Positions 12,579 through 27,008 of a stretch of 64,000 bases of DNA are shown here, one piece after another. The notes under the pieces were generated by a model. The model searched no databases and had not been told where the DNA came from. It saw only the letters and a program-made list of their open reading frames with translations. The position numbers and the translations under genes are program-made. Source of the stretch: Salipiger thiooxidans (GTDB taxonomy: Bacteria > Pseudomonadota > Alphaproteobacteria > Rhodobacterales > Rhodobacteraceae); assembly GCF_900102075.1 (NCBI RefSeq), contig NZ_FNAV01000009.1, forward strand, positions 186,001 through 250,000, written 5' to 3'. Within the stretch, counting starts at the first letter, position 1, and every line of letters begins with the position of its first letter.

Positions 12579-14446
12579 CCGATCAGACCCTGAACGACCG
12601 CGCCCTGCGCGCGGGCATCATTCCCGAATTCCGCGATCTCTTCGGCGTCACCCAGACCGCCACCGACGAGACCAAGCTCGCACTTCTGCAGGCCATGGGG
12701 CTCGACGGCGACGACATCGCGCCGACGCCGCTGCTGCCGCTCTGGCACGTCTGCGAGCCCGGCGTGCCGGTGGCGCTCGACTGCCCCGGTGACTGGCGCC
12801 TGCGGCTCGAGGACGGGACAGAGACCGAGGGACGCGGCCCCCTGCCCGCGCTGCCGCTGGGCCGGCACCTGCTGGAAAGCGCCGGCGCCCGCTGTTGGCT
12901 GCTGTCGGCGCCCGCGCGCCTGCCGCTGCCGCGCAAGATGTGGGGGCTGATGGCGCCGCTCGCCTGCCTGCGCAGCCCCGACGAGGGTGGCATCGGCAGC
13001 TACGACGACCTCGCGCAGCTCGCCGAGGGCGTGGGCGCGCTCGGCGGGGCCTTCCTCGGCATCAACCCGATCCACGCGGGCTTCCCCGTCGATCCCGGCG
13101 GCTTCAGCCCCTACACGCCCTCGCACCGCCGCCGCTTCGCCCCGCTCTACCTGCCGACCGCCACCCGCGCGCCCGAGCCCGGGCCGCTGGTGGTCCTGCC
13201 CGATGAGCTGCCGGCGCGGATGCAGGCGCTCGAGGACGAGTTCCGCGCGGCCCCTCCCGGCGCCGCCTTCGACGCCTATCTCGAACACGAGGGCGAGGCG
13301 CTGCGGATCTTCGCCCTGCATCAGGCGCTGTCGGAGAAGCTTGGCGCCTACTGGGACAGCTGGCCCGCCGCCTACCACGACCCCAAGGGCGAAACCGTCA
13401 GGCAGGCCGCCCACGAGCTCGCCGGACGCAGCCGCTTCCACGCCTGGCTGCAGTACAAGGCCGAGGGCGCGCTCAGCGAGACGCAGCACCGCGCCAAAGC
13501 GAGCGGCATGGACCTCGGGCTCTATCTCGACCTCGCCGTCGGCACCCATCCGCACGGAGCCGAGACCTGGGAGGACCGGCAGAGCTTTGCCTTCGGTGCC
13601 AGCCTCGGCGCCCCGCCCGACGCCTTCGCGCCACAGGGCCAGAACTGGCACCTCGCCCCGTTCAACCCGGCGCACCTGATCGACACCGGCTTCGAGGCGC
13701 TGGCCCTGACGCTCCGCCAGCAGCTCCGCTTCTCGGGGGCGCTTCGCATCGACCACATCCTCGGCTTCGAGCGCGCCTACTGGGTGCCCGACGGGGTGCC
13801 CGACGGCGACCTGCCCGGCGCCTACGTGACCATGCCGCGCGACGCCATGCTGGCCATCGCCCGGATGGAGGCCGCCCGCGCCGGCGCGGTGATCGTGGGC
13901 GAGGATCTCGGCGTCATCCCCGACGGGCTGCAGCACGCGCTCGAGGACAGCGGCATCCTCGGCTGCCGACTCATGTGCTTCGAGCACGCGGGCGACCCGC
14001 CGTGGTACCGCGCACCGCAGGACTACACCGAAGGCGCCATCGCCAGCTTCAGCTCGCACGACCTGCCGACCTGGCGCGGCTGGCGCTCGGGGCGTGAGAT
14101 CACCCTGCGCCGCGACATGGGCATCACCCCGCCCGAGCATGTCGAAGGCATGATGTCCTGGCGCGGCCGCGAGGTCGAAGGCTTCGACGGCGCCACCGGA
14201 CCCTACCGCGACGGCTATGCGCCCGAGACGCCCGAGGCCATGGCCTCGCTGCTCGCGCAGACCGCATCGCGCATTGTGGCGTTACAGATCGAGGATATGC
14301 TGGGGCTCGACAACCAGCCGAACATGCCGGGAACGGTGTGGCAATACCCCAACTGGCGTCAGCGCCTTCCCACCGGCGTGGCAGAGATTTCCGCCTCGCC
14401 CGTGCTTGCAAACTGCGCCCGGATCATGAAACGTGCCGGGCGATAG
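12575..14446 (+). CDS. malQ: 4-alpha-glucanotransferase (amylomaltase, GH77)
   Basis: A 623-residue disproportionating enzyme that joins short maltodextrins into chains long enough for GlgP. The catalytic nucleophile is Asp393 in LRIDHILG and the acid/base is Glu443 in GEDLGVIP. The FSSHDLPTWRGW motif and the early GGIGSYDDL segment also fit GH77. The ATG at 12575 overlaps the glgX stop; the frame is open upstream only as a shadow of glgX. Its position in the glg operon, in place of a separate mal locus, suggests it serves glycogen turnover here. Confidence 0.93.
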   Translation: MTDQTLNDRALRAGIIPEFRDLFGVTQTATDETKLALLQAMGLDGDDIAPTPLLPLWHVCEPGVPVALDCPGDWRLRLEDGTETEGRGPLPALPLGRHLLESAGARCWLLSAPARLPLPRKMWGLMAPLACLRSPDEGGIGSYDDLAQLAEGVGALGGAFLGINPIHAGFPVDPGGFSPYTPSHRRRFAPLYLPTATRAPEPGPLVVLPDELPARMQALEDEFRAAPPGAAFDAYLEHEGEALRIFALHQALSEKLGAYWDSWPAAYHDPKGETVRQAAHELAGRSRFHAWLQYKAEGALSETQHRAKASGMDLGLYLDLAVGTHPHGAETWEDRQSFAFGASLGAPPDAFAPQGQNWHLAPFNPAHLIDTGFEALALTLRQQLRFSGALRIDHILGFERAYWVPDGVPDGDLPGAYVTMPRDAMLAIARMEAARAGAVIVGEDLGVIPDGLQHALEDSGILGCRLMCFEHAGDPPWYRAPQDYTEGAIASFSSHDLPTWRGWRSGREITLRRDMGITPPEHVEGMMSWRGREVEGFDGATGPYRDGYAPETPEAMASLLAQTASRIVALQIEDMLGLDNQPNMPGTVWQYPNWRQRLPTGVAEISASPVLANCARIMKRAGR

Positions 14447-16093
<1,647 letters not shown>

Positions 16094-16099
16094 TCCAGG

Positions 16100-19968
<3,869 letters not shown>

Positions 19969-20006
19969 GTGCTGCGCGGGCTCCCCGCAAGGTGAGCCCG
20001 CGTTCG

Positions 20007-20080
20007 CTCGGGCCGAAAAGGCTCAGGCCGAAGTGCTCAGACCGAAAACACTCGGGCCGCAGACACTCAGGCCGAAAACA
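20007..20080 (+). repeat. five tandem ~15-bp repeats after eno
   Basis: Five degenerate copies of CTCRGGCCGAAAACA start at 20007, 20022, 20036, 20051 and 20066, with periods of 15, 14, 15 and 15 bp, and end at 20080. They lie between the eno stop and its terminator, so they would be in the eno mRNA 3' region. They have no unique spacers, so they are not CRISPR. The gap 19969-20316 otherwise holds only the terminator and a partial duplication of GGTCAGGCRGTCAGGAG at about 20278 and 20308. Confidence 0.8.
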
Positions 20081-20082
20081 CG

Positions 20083-20114
20083 AAGGGCGGTGACCGGATG
20101 GCACCGCCCTTTTT
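20083..20114 (+). terminator. rho-independent terminator of eno
   Basis: AAGGGCGGTG (20083-20092) pairs with CACCGCCCTT (20102-20111) around a 9-nt loop, followed by a T-run to 20114. It has the full intrinsic-terminator form in the plus direction. Confidence 0.85.
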
Positions 20115-20316
20115 CATGTCTTGACACGTTGCGGCCGGCAGCGCGTGCAGTCTGGCGCGCCTGGCAGCACGGGCATTCTGGAGACCGCCCCCGGCGGCAC
20201 ACGGCAGTCACGATCACGCGCCACGCGATGCGTGGCAATCACGACGCCCCTACCGACGAGGCACCGCGGTCAGGCAGTCAGGAGACGGACCCAGACGACA
20301 CGCGGCGGTCAGGCGG

Positions 20317-20718
20317 TCAGGAGGCCGCCTTCTCCTCGATGGCCTCGGCCAGCGCCTCGGCGCGGGCCGCCATCTCCGCCAGCGTGTCGCTGACGCTGTT
20401 GGGGATCACCGGCACCTCGACCTTCTCGGGCGCGGGCGCGGGCTGTTCGCGCAGCTCGCGCAGTTCCTCGGCCATCTCGCCCAACCGGTCCTCGGCCGCG
20501 CGCAGCTTGTCCTCGAGCCCGGCGGTCTTGTCCGCCAGCATCAGACCGGACATCAGCAGCAGCCGCGATTCCGGCATCCGGCCGATCTGTTCCACCAGCA
20601 CCTGCGCCTCGATGTCGAGCATGCGCGCCGCGGTCAGCAGGTACTGTTCCTCGCCCTGTTGGCAGGCCACGTCGAAAGTGCGGTTCCCGATGATGATCTG
20701 GACTTCGATCTGGCTCAT
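20317..20718 (-). CDS. zapA: cell division protein ZapA
   Basis: A 133-residue ZapA-like protein that bundles FtsZ filaments at the division site. The N-terminal MSQIEVQIIIGNRTFDVAC domain, followed by EEQYLLTAARMLD and RLLLMSGLMLAD, fits PF05164. The C-terminal half is an Ala/Glu-rich coiled coil. Its ATG overlaps the stop of the upstream coiled-coil gene by 4 bp, so the two are cotranscribed. Confidence 0.9.
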   Translation of the reverse strand: MSQIEVQIIIGNRTFDVACQQGEEQYLLTAARMLDIEAQVLVEQIGRMPESRLLLMSGLMLADKTAGLEDKLRAAEDRLGEMAEELRELREQPAPAPEKVEVPVIPNSVSDTLAEMAARAEALAEAIEEKAAS

Positions 20719-21365
20719 TGCACCGTCTCCTCATCGCCATGCGATACGTCGTCACCCGCCGCCTCGGACAGCAGCGGTGCCATTGCCCCGAGCACCGCGC
20801 GGATCTCGGCCTCTTCCGCCGCGCGCGCCGCACGCAGCGCCTCGAGCTCGGCCAGCATCGCCTTGTTGACCAGATGCGGCTCGCCCACGTTGTCCTGCAG
20901 CGCGCCGCGCATCTCCTCGCAGGTCTTGCGCAGCATGTCGTTGGCGGTCTTCAGGCGCTGCATCTCGGCGTCGAGCGCCGCCATGCTCTCGCGTTGTGCC
21001 TCGACCCGCTCCATCAGCGCGGCGTCGGACACCAGCGGCGCCGCGGGTGCAGCCTGCGCCTCTTCGAGACGGGAGCGCAGCGTCTTCACCCGCTCCTCGA
21101 GCTGGGAATTGGCCATTTTCTCTTCGTCGAGCGCGTCGCGCAGCCGGGCGATCTCTGCCGCGGCCTCGGCGGCGGCTTCCTCGGCGGCCTCGGCCCAGCC
21201 CGCATCAACGGCGGTCGCAGGCCCGGGCGTCGCCTCGGGGTGAGGCTCGGGCATCGGTGCGGATGGCGGTGCGGATGGCGGCGCGGCAGACAGCGCCTCG
21301 ACCCCCTTGGCGATCCGGTCGAGCGCGCGCGACATCCGCGACTGCAATTCTTCGATCTGGCTCAT
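20715..21365 (-). CDS. coiled-coil protein encoded with ZapA
   Basis: A 216-residue protein I cannot name. It has a short N-terminal helix (MSQIEELQSRMSRALDRIAKG), a Pro/Ala-rich linker (~28-52), and then a long Ala/Glu/Arg-rich coiled coil to about residue 200. No signal peptide or membrane helix is visible. Translational coupling to zapA points to a role at the divisome, perhaps as a ZapB-like partner, but that is inference from position and shape only. Confidence 0.75.
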   Translation of the reverse strand: MSQIEELQSRMSRALDRIAKGVEALSAAPPSAPPSAPMPEPHPEATPGPATAVDAGWAEAAEEAAAEAAAEIARLRDALDEEKMANSQLEERVKTLRSRLEEAQAAPAAPLVSDAALMERVEAQRESMAALDAEMQRLKTANDMLRKTCEEMRGALQDNVGEPHLVNKAMLAELEALRAARAAEEAEIRAVLGAMAPLLSEAAGDDVSHGDEETVQ

Positions 21366-21440
21366 CTTGCCCTCGCTATCTCAGCCGTGGGGGCCTGTCT
21401 CGCCCATCGCACGAATCGGCACCGCCCCTTCGGTCAAGAG

Positions 21441-21490
21441 TTTACCAAGCGCAACGGTAAATTGCGCCCCCATAAGTAACAAGGCGTTAC
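21441..21490. promoter_or_regulatory. two inverted repeats in the zapA-operon / tkt divergent region
   Basis: TTTACC-N9-GGTAAA spans 21441-21461, and GTAAC-N5-GTTAC spans 21476-21490, with centres 32 bp apart, about three helical turns. They lie between divergent genes (ATG at 21365 on minus, GTG at 21597 on plus). The form suits a dimeric regulator; a LysR-type such as CbbR acting on tkt is one option. No factor is identified. Confidence 0.4.
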
Positions 21491-21596
21491 GGGCCGGAGT
21501 TCATCCGCCCATCGAAGCCTGTTTGCGCCAAAGCTTGCACTTCGGTGCCACGCTGCTATTCAGCGCCGGAACGGCTCTGGAGAGAGAGGACGCCCC

Positions 21597-23615
21597 GTGG
21601 ACATCAACGCCCTTCGAGAAGCACATCCCGACCATTGGCAGCGGTCGACTGCCATTCGCGCGCTGACGCTCGACGCGGTGGCCGCAGCCAATTCCGGCCA
21701 CTCCGGCATGCCCATCGGCATGGCCGACGTGGCGACGGTCCTGTGGTCGAAGCACCTGAAATTCGACGCGAAAAACCCGAACTGGCACGACCGTGACCGG
21801 TTCATCCTCTCGGCGGGCCACGGCTCGATGCTGATCTACTCGCTGCTCTATCTCACCGGCGATGCGCAGATCACCCTCGACGAGGTGAAGAACTTCCGCC
21901 AGTGGGGCTCGCGCACCGCGGGCCACCCCGAGAACACCCATGCCGACGCCATCGAGATGACCACCGGTCCGCTCGGCCAGGGCATCGCGCATTCCGTGGG
22001 CTTCGCCATGGCCGAGGAAATCCTCCGCGCCCGTCACGGCAAACAGGTCGTCGACCACCACACCTATGTCATCGCCGGTGACGGCTGCCTGATGGAAGGC
22101 GTGAGCCAGGAGGCGCTCGGCATCGCCGGCCGCTACGGCCTCGGCCGCCTCGTCCTGTTCTGGGACAACAACGACATCACCATCGACGGCAAGGTGTCGC
22201 TGTCGGACCGCACCGACCAGGTCGCCCGCTTCAAGGCCTCGGGCTGGCACGTGCAGGAGATCGACGGCCACGACCCCGAGGCCATCGACGCCGCCATCGT
22301 GGCCGCGAAGAAGGTCACCGACCAGCCGTCGATGATCGCCTGCAAGACCCACATCGCGCTGGGTCACGCCGCGCAGGACACCTCCAAGGGCCACGGCGCG
22401 CTGACCAACGCAGACCAGAACGCCGACGCCAAGGCGGCCTGGGGCTGGACCACCGGCCCGTTCGAGATTCCGGCCGAGATCAAGTCCTGGTGGGAAGAGG
22501 CCGGCAGCCGTGGCGCCGCCGAGCGTGAGGCCTGGGAAACCCGCCTCGCCGCGCTCTCGGAGCGCAAGCAGGCCGAGTTCAACCGTGTCATGTCGGGCGA
22601 CGTGCCGAAGAAGCTGTCCTCGGTGATCCGCGCGCTCAAGAAGCAGAACTCGGAAGCCGCGCCCAAGGTGGCGACCCGCAAGGCGTCCGAGATGGTGCTC
22701 GAGGTGGTGAACCCGGTGCTGACCGAGACCGTGGGCGGCTCGGCCGACCTTACGGGCTCGAACAACACCAAGACCGGCGATCTCGGCGTCTTCGACGTCG
22801 ACAACCGCAAGGGCCGCTACGTCTACTGGGGCATCCGCGAGCACGGCATGGCCTCGGCCATGAACGGCATGTCGCTGCACGGCGGCATCCGCCCCTACGG
22901 CGGCACCTTCATGGCGTTCACCGACTATGCCCGCCCGGCCATGCGCCTGGCCGCGCTGCAGAAGACGCCCACCGTCTTCGTGATGACCCATGACAGCATC
23001 GGTCTCGGCGAGGACGGCCCGACCCACCAGCCCATCGAGCACCTCGCCATCTCGCGCGCGACGCCGAACACCCTGGTGTTCCGTCCCGCCGACCTGATCG
23101 AGACCGCCGAGGCCTGGGAAATCGCGTTCAGCCAGACCGAGACCCCCTCGGTGCTGTCGCTGACCCGCCAGAACCTGCCGACCGTGCGCACCCAGCACAA
23201 GAACAACAACCTCACCGCTCAGGGCGCCTATGTCCTTGCGGAGGCCGAAGGCAAGCGGCAGGCGATCCTGCTGGCCACCGGCTCCGAGGTCGAGATCGCG
23301 CTGGCCGCCCGTGACCTGCTGCAGGCGGAAGGCATCGGCACCCGCGTCGTCTCGATGCCCTGCTGGGAGCTCTTCGAGGCACAAGACGAGGCCTACCGCA
23401 AGCGCGTCCTGCCCGCGGGCCCGGTGCGCGTCGCCGTCGAGGCCGCCGCGCGCTTCGGCTGGGACAGGTGGCTGTTCGGCGAGCGTGGCCGCGAGGCCAA
23501 GGCCGGCTTCGTGGGCATGGAGGGCTTCGGCGCCTCCGCCCCGGCCGAGACGCTCTACGAGAAGTTCGGCATCACCGCCGAGGGCGTGGCCGCGAAGGTC
23601 AAGTCGCTGCTCTGA
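21597..23615 (+). CDS. tkt: transketolase
   Basis: A 672-residue thiamine-diphosphate enzyme of the pentose phosphate and Calvin-type pathways. The N-terminal [21 protein letters not shown], the ThDP motif [15 protein letters not shown]...NNDITIDG, and the pyrimidine-domain segment [21 protein letters not shown] (written here in part) are all intact. It starts at a GTG with AGAGGA about 9 nt upstream. It is monocistronic, with two hairpins following the stop. Confidence 0.95.
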   Translation: MDINALREAHPDHWQRSTAIRALTLDAVAAANSGHSGMPIGMADVATVLWSKHLKFDAKNPNWHDRDRFILSAGHGSMLIYSLLYLTGDAQITLDEVKNFRQWGSRTAGHPENTHADAIEMTTGPLGQGIAHSVGFAMAEEILRARHGKQVVDHHTYVIAGDGCLMEGVSQEALGIAGRYGLGRLVLFWDNNDITIDGKVSLSDRTDQVARFKASGWHVQEIDGHDPEAIDAAIVAAKKVTDQPSMIACKTHIALGHAAQDTSKGHGALTNADQNADAKAAWGWTTGPFEIPAEIKSWWEEAGSRGAAEREAWETRLAALSERKQAEFNRVMSGDVPKKLSSVIRALKKQNSEAAPKVATRKASEMVLEVVNPVLTETVGGSADLTGSNNTKTGDLGVFDVDNRKGRYVYWGIREHGMASAMNGMSLHGGIRPYGGTFMAFTDYARPAMRLAALQKTPTVFVMTHDSIGLGEDGPTHQPIEHLAISRATPNTLVFRPADLIETAEAWEIAFSQTETPSVLSLTRQNLPTVRTQHKNNNLTAQGAYVLAEAEGKRQAILLATGSEVEIALAARDLLQAEGIGTRVVSMPCWELFEAQDEAYRKRVLPAGPVRVAVEAAARFGWDRWLFGERGREAKAGFVGMEGFGASAPAETLYEKFGITAEGVAAKVKSLL

Positions 23616-23630
23616 ACGGAGAGCGACGGC

Positions 23631-23652
23631 AGCGAGGGGCCAGCCCCTCGCG
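23631..23652 (+). terminator. hairpin just after tkt
   Basis: GCGAGGGGC (23632-23640) and GCCCCTCGC (23643-23651) form a perfect 9-bp inverted repeat with almost no spacer, 16 bp after the tkt stop. No T-run follows. Confidence 0.45.
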
Positions 23653-23681
23653 CTCCCCGGAGTTTAGGGGCAAGATGAAGG

Positions 23682-23709
23682 AGGGGCGGCGCGCTATGTG
23701 CCGCCCCTT
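23682..23709 (+). terminator. second hairpin after tkt
   Basis: AGGGGCGGC (23682-23690) pairs with GCCGCCCCT (23700-23708) around a 9-nt loop, followed by the partly T-rich TTCGCGTTT. It is the more likely tkt terminator. The rest of the gap to 23833 shows nothing recognisable. Confidence 0.6.
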
Positions 23710-23833
23710 CGCGTTTCCGGTTGGGTGGCCTGGAGGCGTGGTGGATCCGGGCGGCGACTTGCGGTGCACGCGGTGCGGCGATCCGCCGGGGTCAGGCGGG
23801 CCGTCGTAAGATTGGCCGGGAGTGGGCCGGAGA

Positions 23834-24802
23834 TCAGTGTGCCGCCTTGCTGCCGCCGAAGAGCGGCAGCACGAGCCTGGTGACGACCGGCACCAGCACC
23901 ATGCCCCAGGCGAGGCCGAGGATGAAATCCATCGTTGCCGTCGCCAGCCACAGCACCGCGGGTTGCCATTGCTCGCTGACCGCGTGTTCGGCGATCACCG
24001 CGTAGTGGTGGATGAATTCCTCGGGGGCTGCCGAGCCCATCTGCGCCAGCGAGTGGACGATGATCGAGCCGCCGACCCAGAGCATCGCGGCGGTGCCCAC
24101 GGTCGAGAGGATCTTCATGACATAGGGCATGCCCTTGACGATGCCGCGGCCGATGGCGCGGGTCACCGAGAGCCGGCCGACCTGCGTGAGCCAGAGCCCG
24201 ACGTCGTCGGCCTTCACGATCAGCGCCACCGCGCCGTAGACCAGCGCGGTGATCCCCAGCCCCACCAGCGCCAGCACCACCGCCTGGATCCAGACCTCGG
24301 GCGCCTCGATGGTCGAGAGCGCCAGCGTCATGATCTCGGCCGAGAGGATGAAGTCGGTCTTGATCGCGCCCTTCACCTTGGTCTCCTCGAGATGGGCGGG
24401 GTCGCCCCTGGCGGCGGCATCCTCGGCCGCGCCCGCCTTCGCGCCGTGCGGCATCAGCACGTGCAGCACCTTCTCGGCGCCCTCGAAACAGAGGTACGAG
24501 CCGCCCATGACCAGCAGGATCGGCACCAGCCACGGCGCGTAGGCCGCCATCAGCAGCGCCGCAGGCAACAGGATGATCAGCTTGTTGAACACCGAGCCGC
24601 GCGCGATCTTCCAGATGATCGGCAGTTCACGCGAGGCCTCGAAGCCGTGCACGTATTTCGGCGTCACGGCGGCGTCGTCGATCACCACGCCCACGGCCTT
24701 GGAGCCCGCCTTGGCAGCATTGGCCGAGATGTCGTCGACCGAGGCCGCGGCAATCTTGGCGATACCCGCCACGTCATCTAGAAGCGCCAGAAGACCGCTC
24801 AT
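23834..24802 (-). CDS. DUF808-family inner-membrane protein
   Basis: A 322-residue membrane protein of the DUF808 (YedI-like) family. The start MSGLLALLDDVAGIAKIAAASVDD and the DDAAVTPKYVHG segment are typical. About six to seven hydrophobic helices follow. Its function is not known. The frame is open up to 24991, but the ATG at 24802 has GGAG 6-7 nt upstream and matches the family N-terminus. It is divergent from gap. Confidence 0.85.
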   Translation of the reverse strand: MSGLLALLDDVAGIAKIAAASVDDISANAAKAGSKAVGVVIDDAAVTPKYVHGFEASRELPIIWKIARGSVFNKLIILLPAALLMAAYAPWLVPILLVMGGSYLCFEGAEKVLHVLMPHGAKAGAAEDAAARGDPAHLEETKVKGAIKTDFILSAEIMTLALSTIEAPEVWIQAVVLALVGLGITALVYGAVALIVKADDVGLWLTQVGRLSVTRAIGRGIVKGMPYVMKILSTVGTAAMLWVGGSIIVHSLAQMGSAAPEEFIHHYAVIAEHAVSEQWQPAVLWLATATMDFILGLAWGMVLVPVVTRLVLPLFGGSKAAH

Positions 24803-24942
24803 GTCACACTCCGTATTGCGTCTCTGGGAAGCTAGCGGTGGCCTCCCAAGGTTCAAGCCGCGTACCCCATCGCCGTCCTTCCAATCGGTTGTCTCGCGGC
24901 GCGCTGCAGGGCTGCCCGAATTGTGCCCCAAACACGGGAAAA

Positions 24943-24974
24943 TGTTAGCGCAATCTAAATGTTTATCGCTAACA
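24943..24974. promoter_or_regulatory. TGTTAGCG inverted operator pair upstream of gap
   Basis: TGTTAGCGC at 24943-24951 and CGCTAACA at 24967-24974 form an inverted pair, about 95 bp before the gap ATG and 140 bp before the DUF808 start. The same 8-9-mer occurs twice before eno (18582, 18611). This points to one LacI-type regulator of carbon metabolism; the CceR (AkgR) family of Rhodobacterales is the candidate. Confidence 0.55.
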
Positions 24975-25066
24975 TATTGGCTTAATTGCATTTTTCAGGT
25001 TGGCAAGGCTGCATACCCACGTATACAGACCCTCGTCTTCCGCGCTGCAGCCAAGGAGTTCTGCCC

Positions 25067-26074
25067 ATGACCGTCACTGTCGGAATCAACGGATTCGGCC
25101 GAATCGGCCGTTGTACTCTGGCTCATATCGCCGAGAGCGCGCGCAACGATGTGCAGGTGGTCCGGATCAACGCCACCGGCCCCATCGAGACCGCTGCCCA
25201 CCTGCTGCGCTACGACAGCGTGCACGGGCGCTTCGCCGGCGAGGTCAAGGTCGTGGGCGGCAATGCGCTCGATCTCGGCCGCGGCCCCATCGACGTCATG
25301 TCGACCTACAACATGGACGAGCTTGACTGGAGCGGCTGCGATGTCGTGCTGGAATGCACCGGCAACTTCAACGACGGCGAGACGGCCTCGCAGCACATCC
25401 GCCAGGGCGCGAAGTCGGTTCTGATCTCGGCCCCCGCCAAGAACGTGCAGAAGACCATCGTCTACGGCGTGAACCACCGCGACCTGGTGCCGGGCGACGT
25501 GATGATCTCGAACGGCTCCTGCACCACCAACGGTCTGGCGCCGCTGGCCAAGGTGCTCGACGAGGCCATCGGCATCGAGAGCGGCATCATGACGACGATC
25601 CACAGCTACACCGGCGACCAGCCGACGCTGGACCGCCGCCACAACGACCTCTACCGCGCGCGGTCGGCGGCGATGGCGATGATCCCCACCTCCACCGGGG
25701 CTGCCAAGGCCATCGGCGAGGTGCTTCCCAACCTCAAGGGCAAGCTCGACGGCTCCGCGATCCGCGTCCCCACCCCCAACGTCTCGGCCGTGGACCTGAC
25801 CTTCCAGGCCAGCAAGGACGTCACCGTCGAGGACGTGAACGAGGTCGTTCGCGAAGCCGCTGCGGGTCGGATGGGAATGGTGCTTGCCTATGACCCCGAA
25901 CCCAAGGTATCTGTGGATTTCAACCACACCACGGCGAGCTCCATCTTTGCACCGGAGCAGACCAAGGTCGTCGGGAAGCGCACCGTGCGCGTTCTTGCCT
26001 GGTATGACAATGAGTGGGGCTTTTCAGCCCGGATGGCCGACGTGGCCGCAGCCATGGGCCGCCTGCATCACTGA
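25067..26074 (+). CDS. gap: glyceraldehyde-3-phosphate dehydrogenase, probably NADP-type
   Basis: A 335-residue GAPDH with the INGFGRIGR Rossmann loop, catalytic Cys152 in NGSCTTNG, and WYDNEWGFSARM at the C-terminus. Two cofactor sites deviate from NAD enzymes. The acidic residue after the second strand (Asp32 of classical numbering) is Ala36 in RINATGP, and the Leu-Pro pair near 187-188 is Arg190-Arg191. The usual second Cys in SCTTNC is Gly. This suggests NADP(H) use and an anabolic, GapB-like role. The ATG has AAGGAG 8 nt upstream; the frame upstream of it lacks a start with a site. Confidence 0.93.
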   Translation: MTVTVGINGFGRIGRCTLAHIAESARNDVQVVRINATGPIETAAHLLRYDSVHGRFAGEVKVVGGNALDLGRGPIDVMSTYNMDELDWSGCDVVLECTGNFNDGETASQHIRQGAKSVLISAPAKNVQKTIVYGVNHRDLVPGDVMISNGSCTTNGLAPLAKVLDEAIGIESGIMTTIHSYTGDQPTLDRRHNDLYRARSAAMAMIPTSTGAAKAIGEVLPNLKGKLDGSAIRVPTPNVSAVDLTFQASKDVTVEDVNEVVREAAAGRMGMVLAYDPEPKVSVDFNHTTASSIFAPEQTKVVGKRTVRVLAWYDNEWGFSARMADVAAAMGRLHH

Positions 26075-26104
26075 TCGCGGGCACGGGTCCAGTCCCACCC
26101 CGAG

Positions 26105-26136
26105 GGGCGGCGGAGGGGAGACCGCCGCCCTTCTTT
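26105..26136 (+). terminator. terminator of gap
   Basis: GGGCGGCGG (26105-26113) pairs with CCGCCGCCC (26122-26130) around an 8-nt loop, then TTCTTTC. It lies 30 bp after the gap stop. Confidence 0.75.
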
Positions 26137-26229
26137 CATTCCGGGGCATGGTTTTTCGGGGCCTCGGGTTTGATGGGCAAAAGACCTCAAGGCACTGGTT
26201 TTCCAGGAAAAATGGTCCGAAATGACGAA

Positions 26230-26250
26230 GGGCGCCGGTGATCGGCGCCC
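26230..26250 (-). terminator. terminator of the FMN reductase gene
   Basis: GGGCGCCG (26230-26237) and CGGCGCCC (26243-26250) form an 8-bp stem with a 5-nt loop. Read on the minus strand it follows the reductase stop at 26278 and is trailed by TTCGTCATTT. Confidence 0.6.
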
Positions 26251-26277
26251 GCTCTGTTTCCGGCTCCAGGCCATGCC

Positions 26278-26838
26278 TCAGCTTGCGGACGACAGCTTGT
26301 CGATCCAGGCCGCGAAGCCGTCCATGACGCTGCGCAGGAAGTCGCGCGTACCGTCATTGATGATGTTGCCGTCCTCGTCCAACACCTCGGTGATGTTGCC
26401 CACATAGGCTTCGGGCTGGTGCATGGGCGGTGCGTTCAGGAACACCAGCGACTGACGCAGGTGGTGGTTGGCACCGAATCCCGCGATCCCGCCGGGCGAG
26501 CCGGTGACGATGGCGGTGGGCTTGCCGTCCCAGACGCTGGCGCCGTAGGGGCGCGAGCCCACGTCCAGCGCGTTCTTCAGGCTGGCGGGCACCGAGCGGT
26601 TATACTCGGGCGTCACGAAGAGCACCGCGTCGGCGCGGCTCAGACATTTGCGGAACTGCGTCCACGCCTCGGGAGGGGTACCCTCGTCGAGATCGGGGTT
26701 GTAGAGCGGCAGCGCGCCGGTGCCCACGAAGGTGAACTCCAGCCCGTCCGGGGCGAGCCCCACCAGAGCCTGCGCCAGTTTGCGGTTGTAAGAGCCCTCA
26801 CGCAGAGAGCCGACGATGATGGCAACGTGTTTCGACAT
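26278..26838 (-). CDS. NAD(P)H-dependent FMN reductase
   Basis: A 186-residue flavodoxin-fold reductase. The FMN phosphate loop GSLREGSYNRKLA (11-23), PEYNRSVPASLKNALD and TGSPGG are the marks of the NADPH-dependent FMN reductase family (ChrR/YieF-like). It reduces FMN, quinones or similar electron acceptors in the cytosol. The ATG has GGAGG 6 nt upstream; the longer open frame through the next gene is a shadow. It appears to be a single-gene unit. Confidence 0.9.
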   Translation of the reverse strand: MSKHVAIIVGSLREGSYNRKLAQALVGLAPDGLEFTFVGTGALPLYNPDLDEGTPPEAWTQFRKCLSRADAVLFVTPEYNRSVPASLKNALDVGSRPYGASVWDGKPTAIVTGSPGGIAGFGANHHLRQSLVFLNAPPMHQPEAYVGNITEVLDEDGNIINDGTRDFLRSVMDGFAAWIDKLSSAS

Positions 26839-26940
26839 CTGTGCCTCCGTTATCCTGTGGTACAGAGGTAGGGCGCGAGGGCCCACAGGGTTAGCCGGAA
26901 AATCCGCACCATGCCTGCGCGCAGATTGACGGAACACAAA

Positions 26941-26969
26941 GCGCCGCCCGCCCGAGAGGGACACGGCGC
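26941..26969 (-). terminator. possible terminator of the LDT-lpxD-acp-KS operon
   Basis: GCGCCG (26941-26946) and CGGCGC (26964-26969) can pair. On the minus strand the stem is followed by TTTGTGTT, about 40 bp after the ketoacyl synthase stop. The stem is short and the loop long. Confidence 0.4.
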
Positions 26970-27008
26970 GTTCCTGTCTTCCTGAAACCGCGAAACGGGC
27001 GCGGGCTG

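Noticed and set aside
20007-20080. CRISPR array
   Set aside because: The units are contiguous 14-15-mers without spacers and there are no cas genes.
20115-20316. 6S RNA (ssrS), which is often near zapA
   Set aside because: I looked for the long hairpin with a central bubble on the minus strand after zapA and could not recognise it. A covariance-model (Infernal, Rfam 6S) search would decide.
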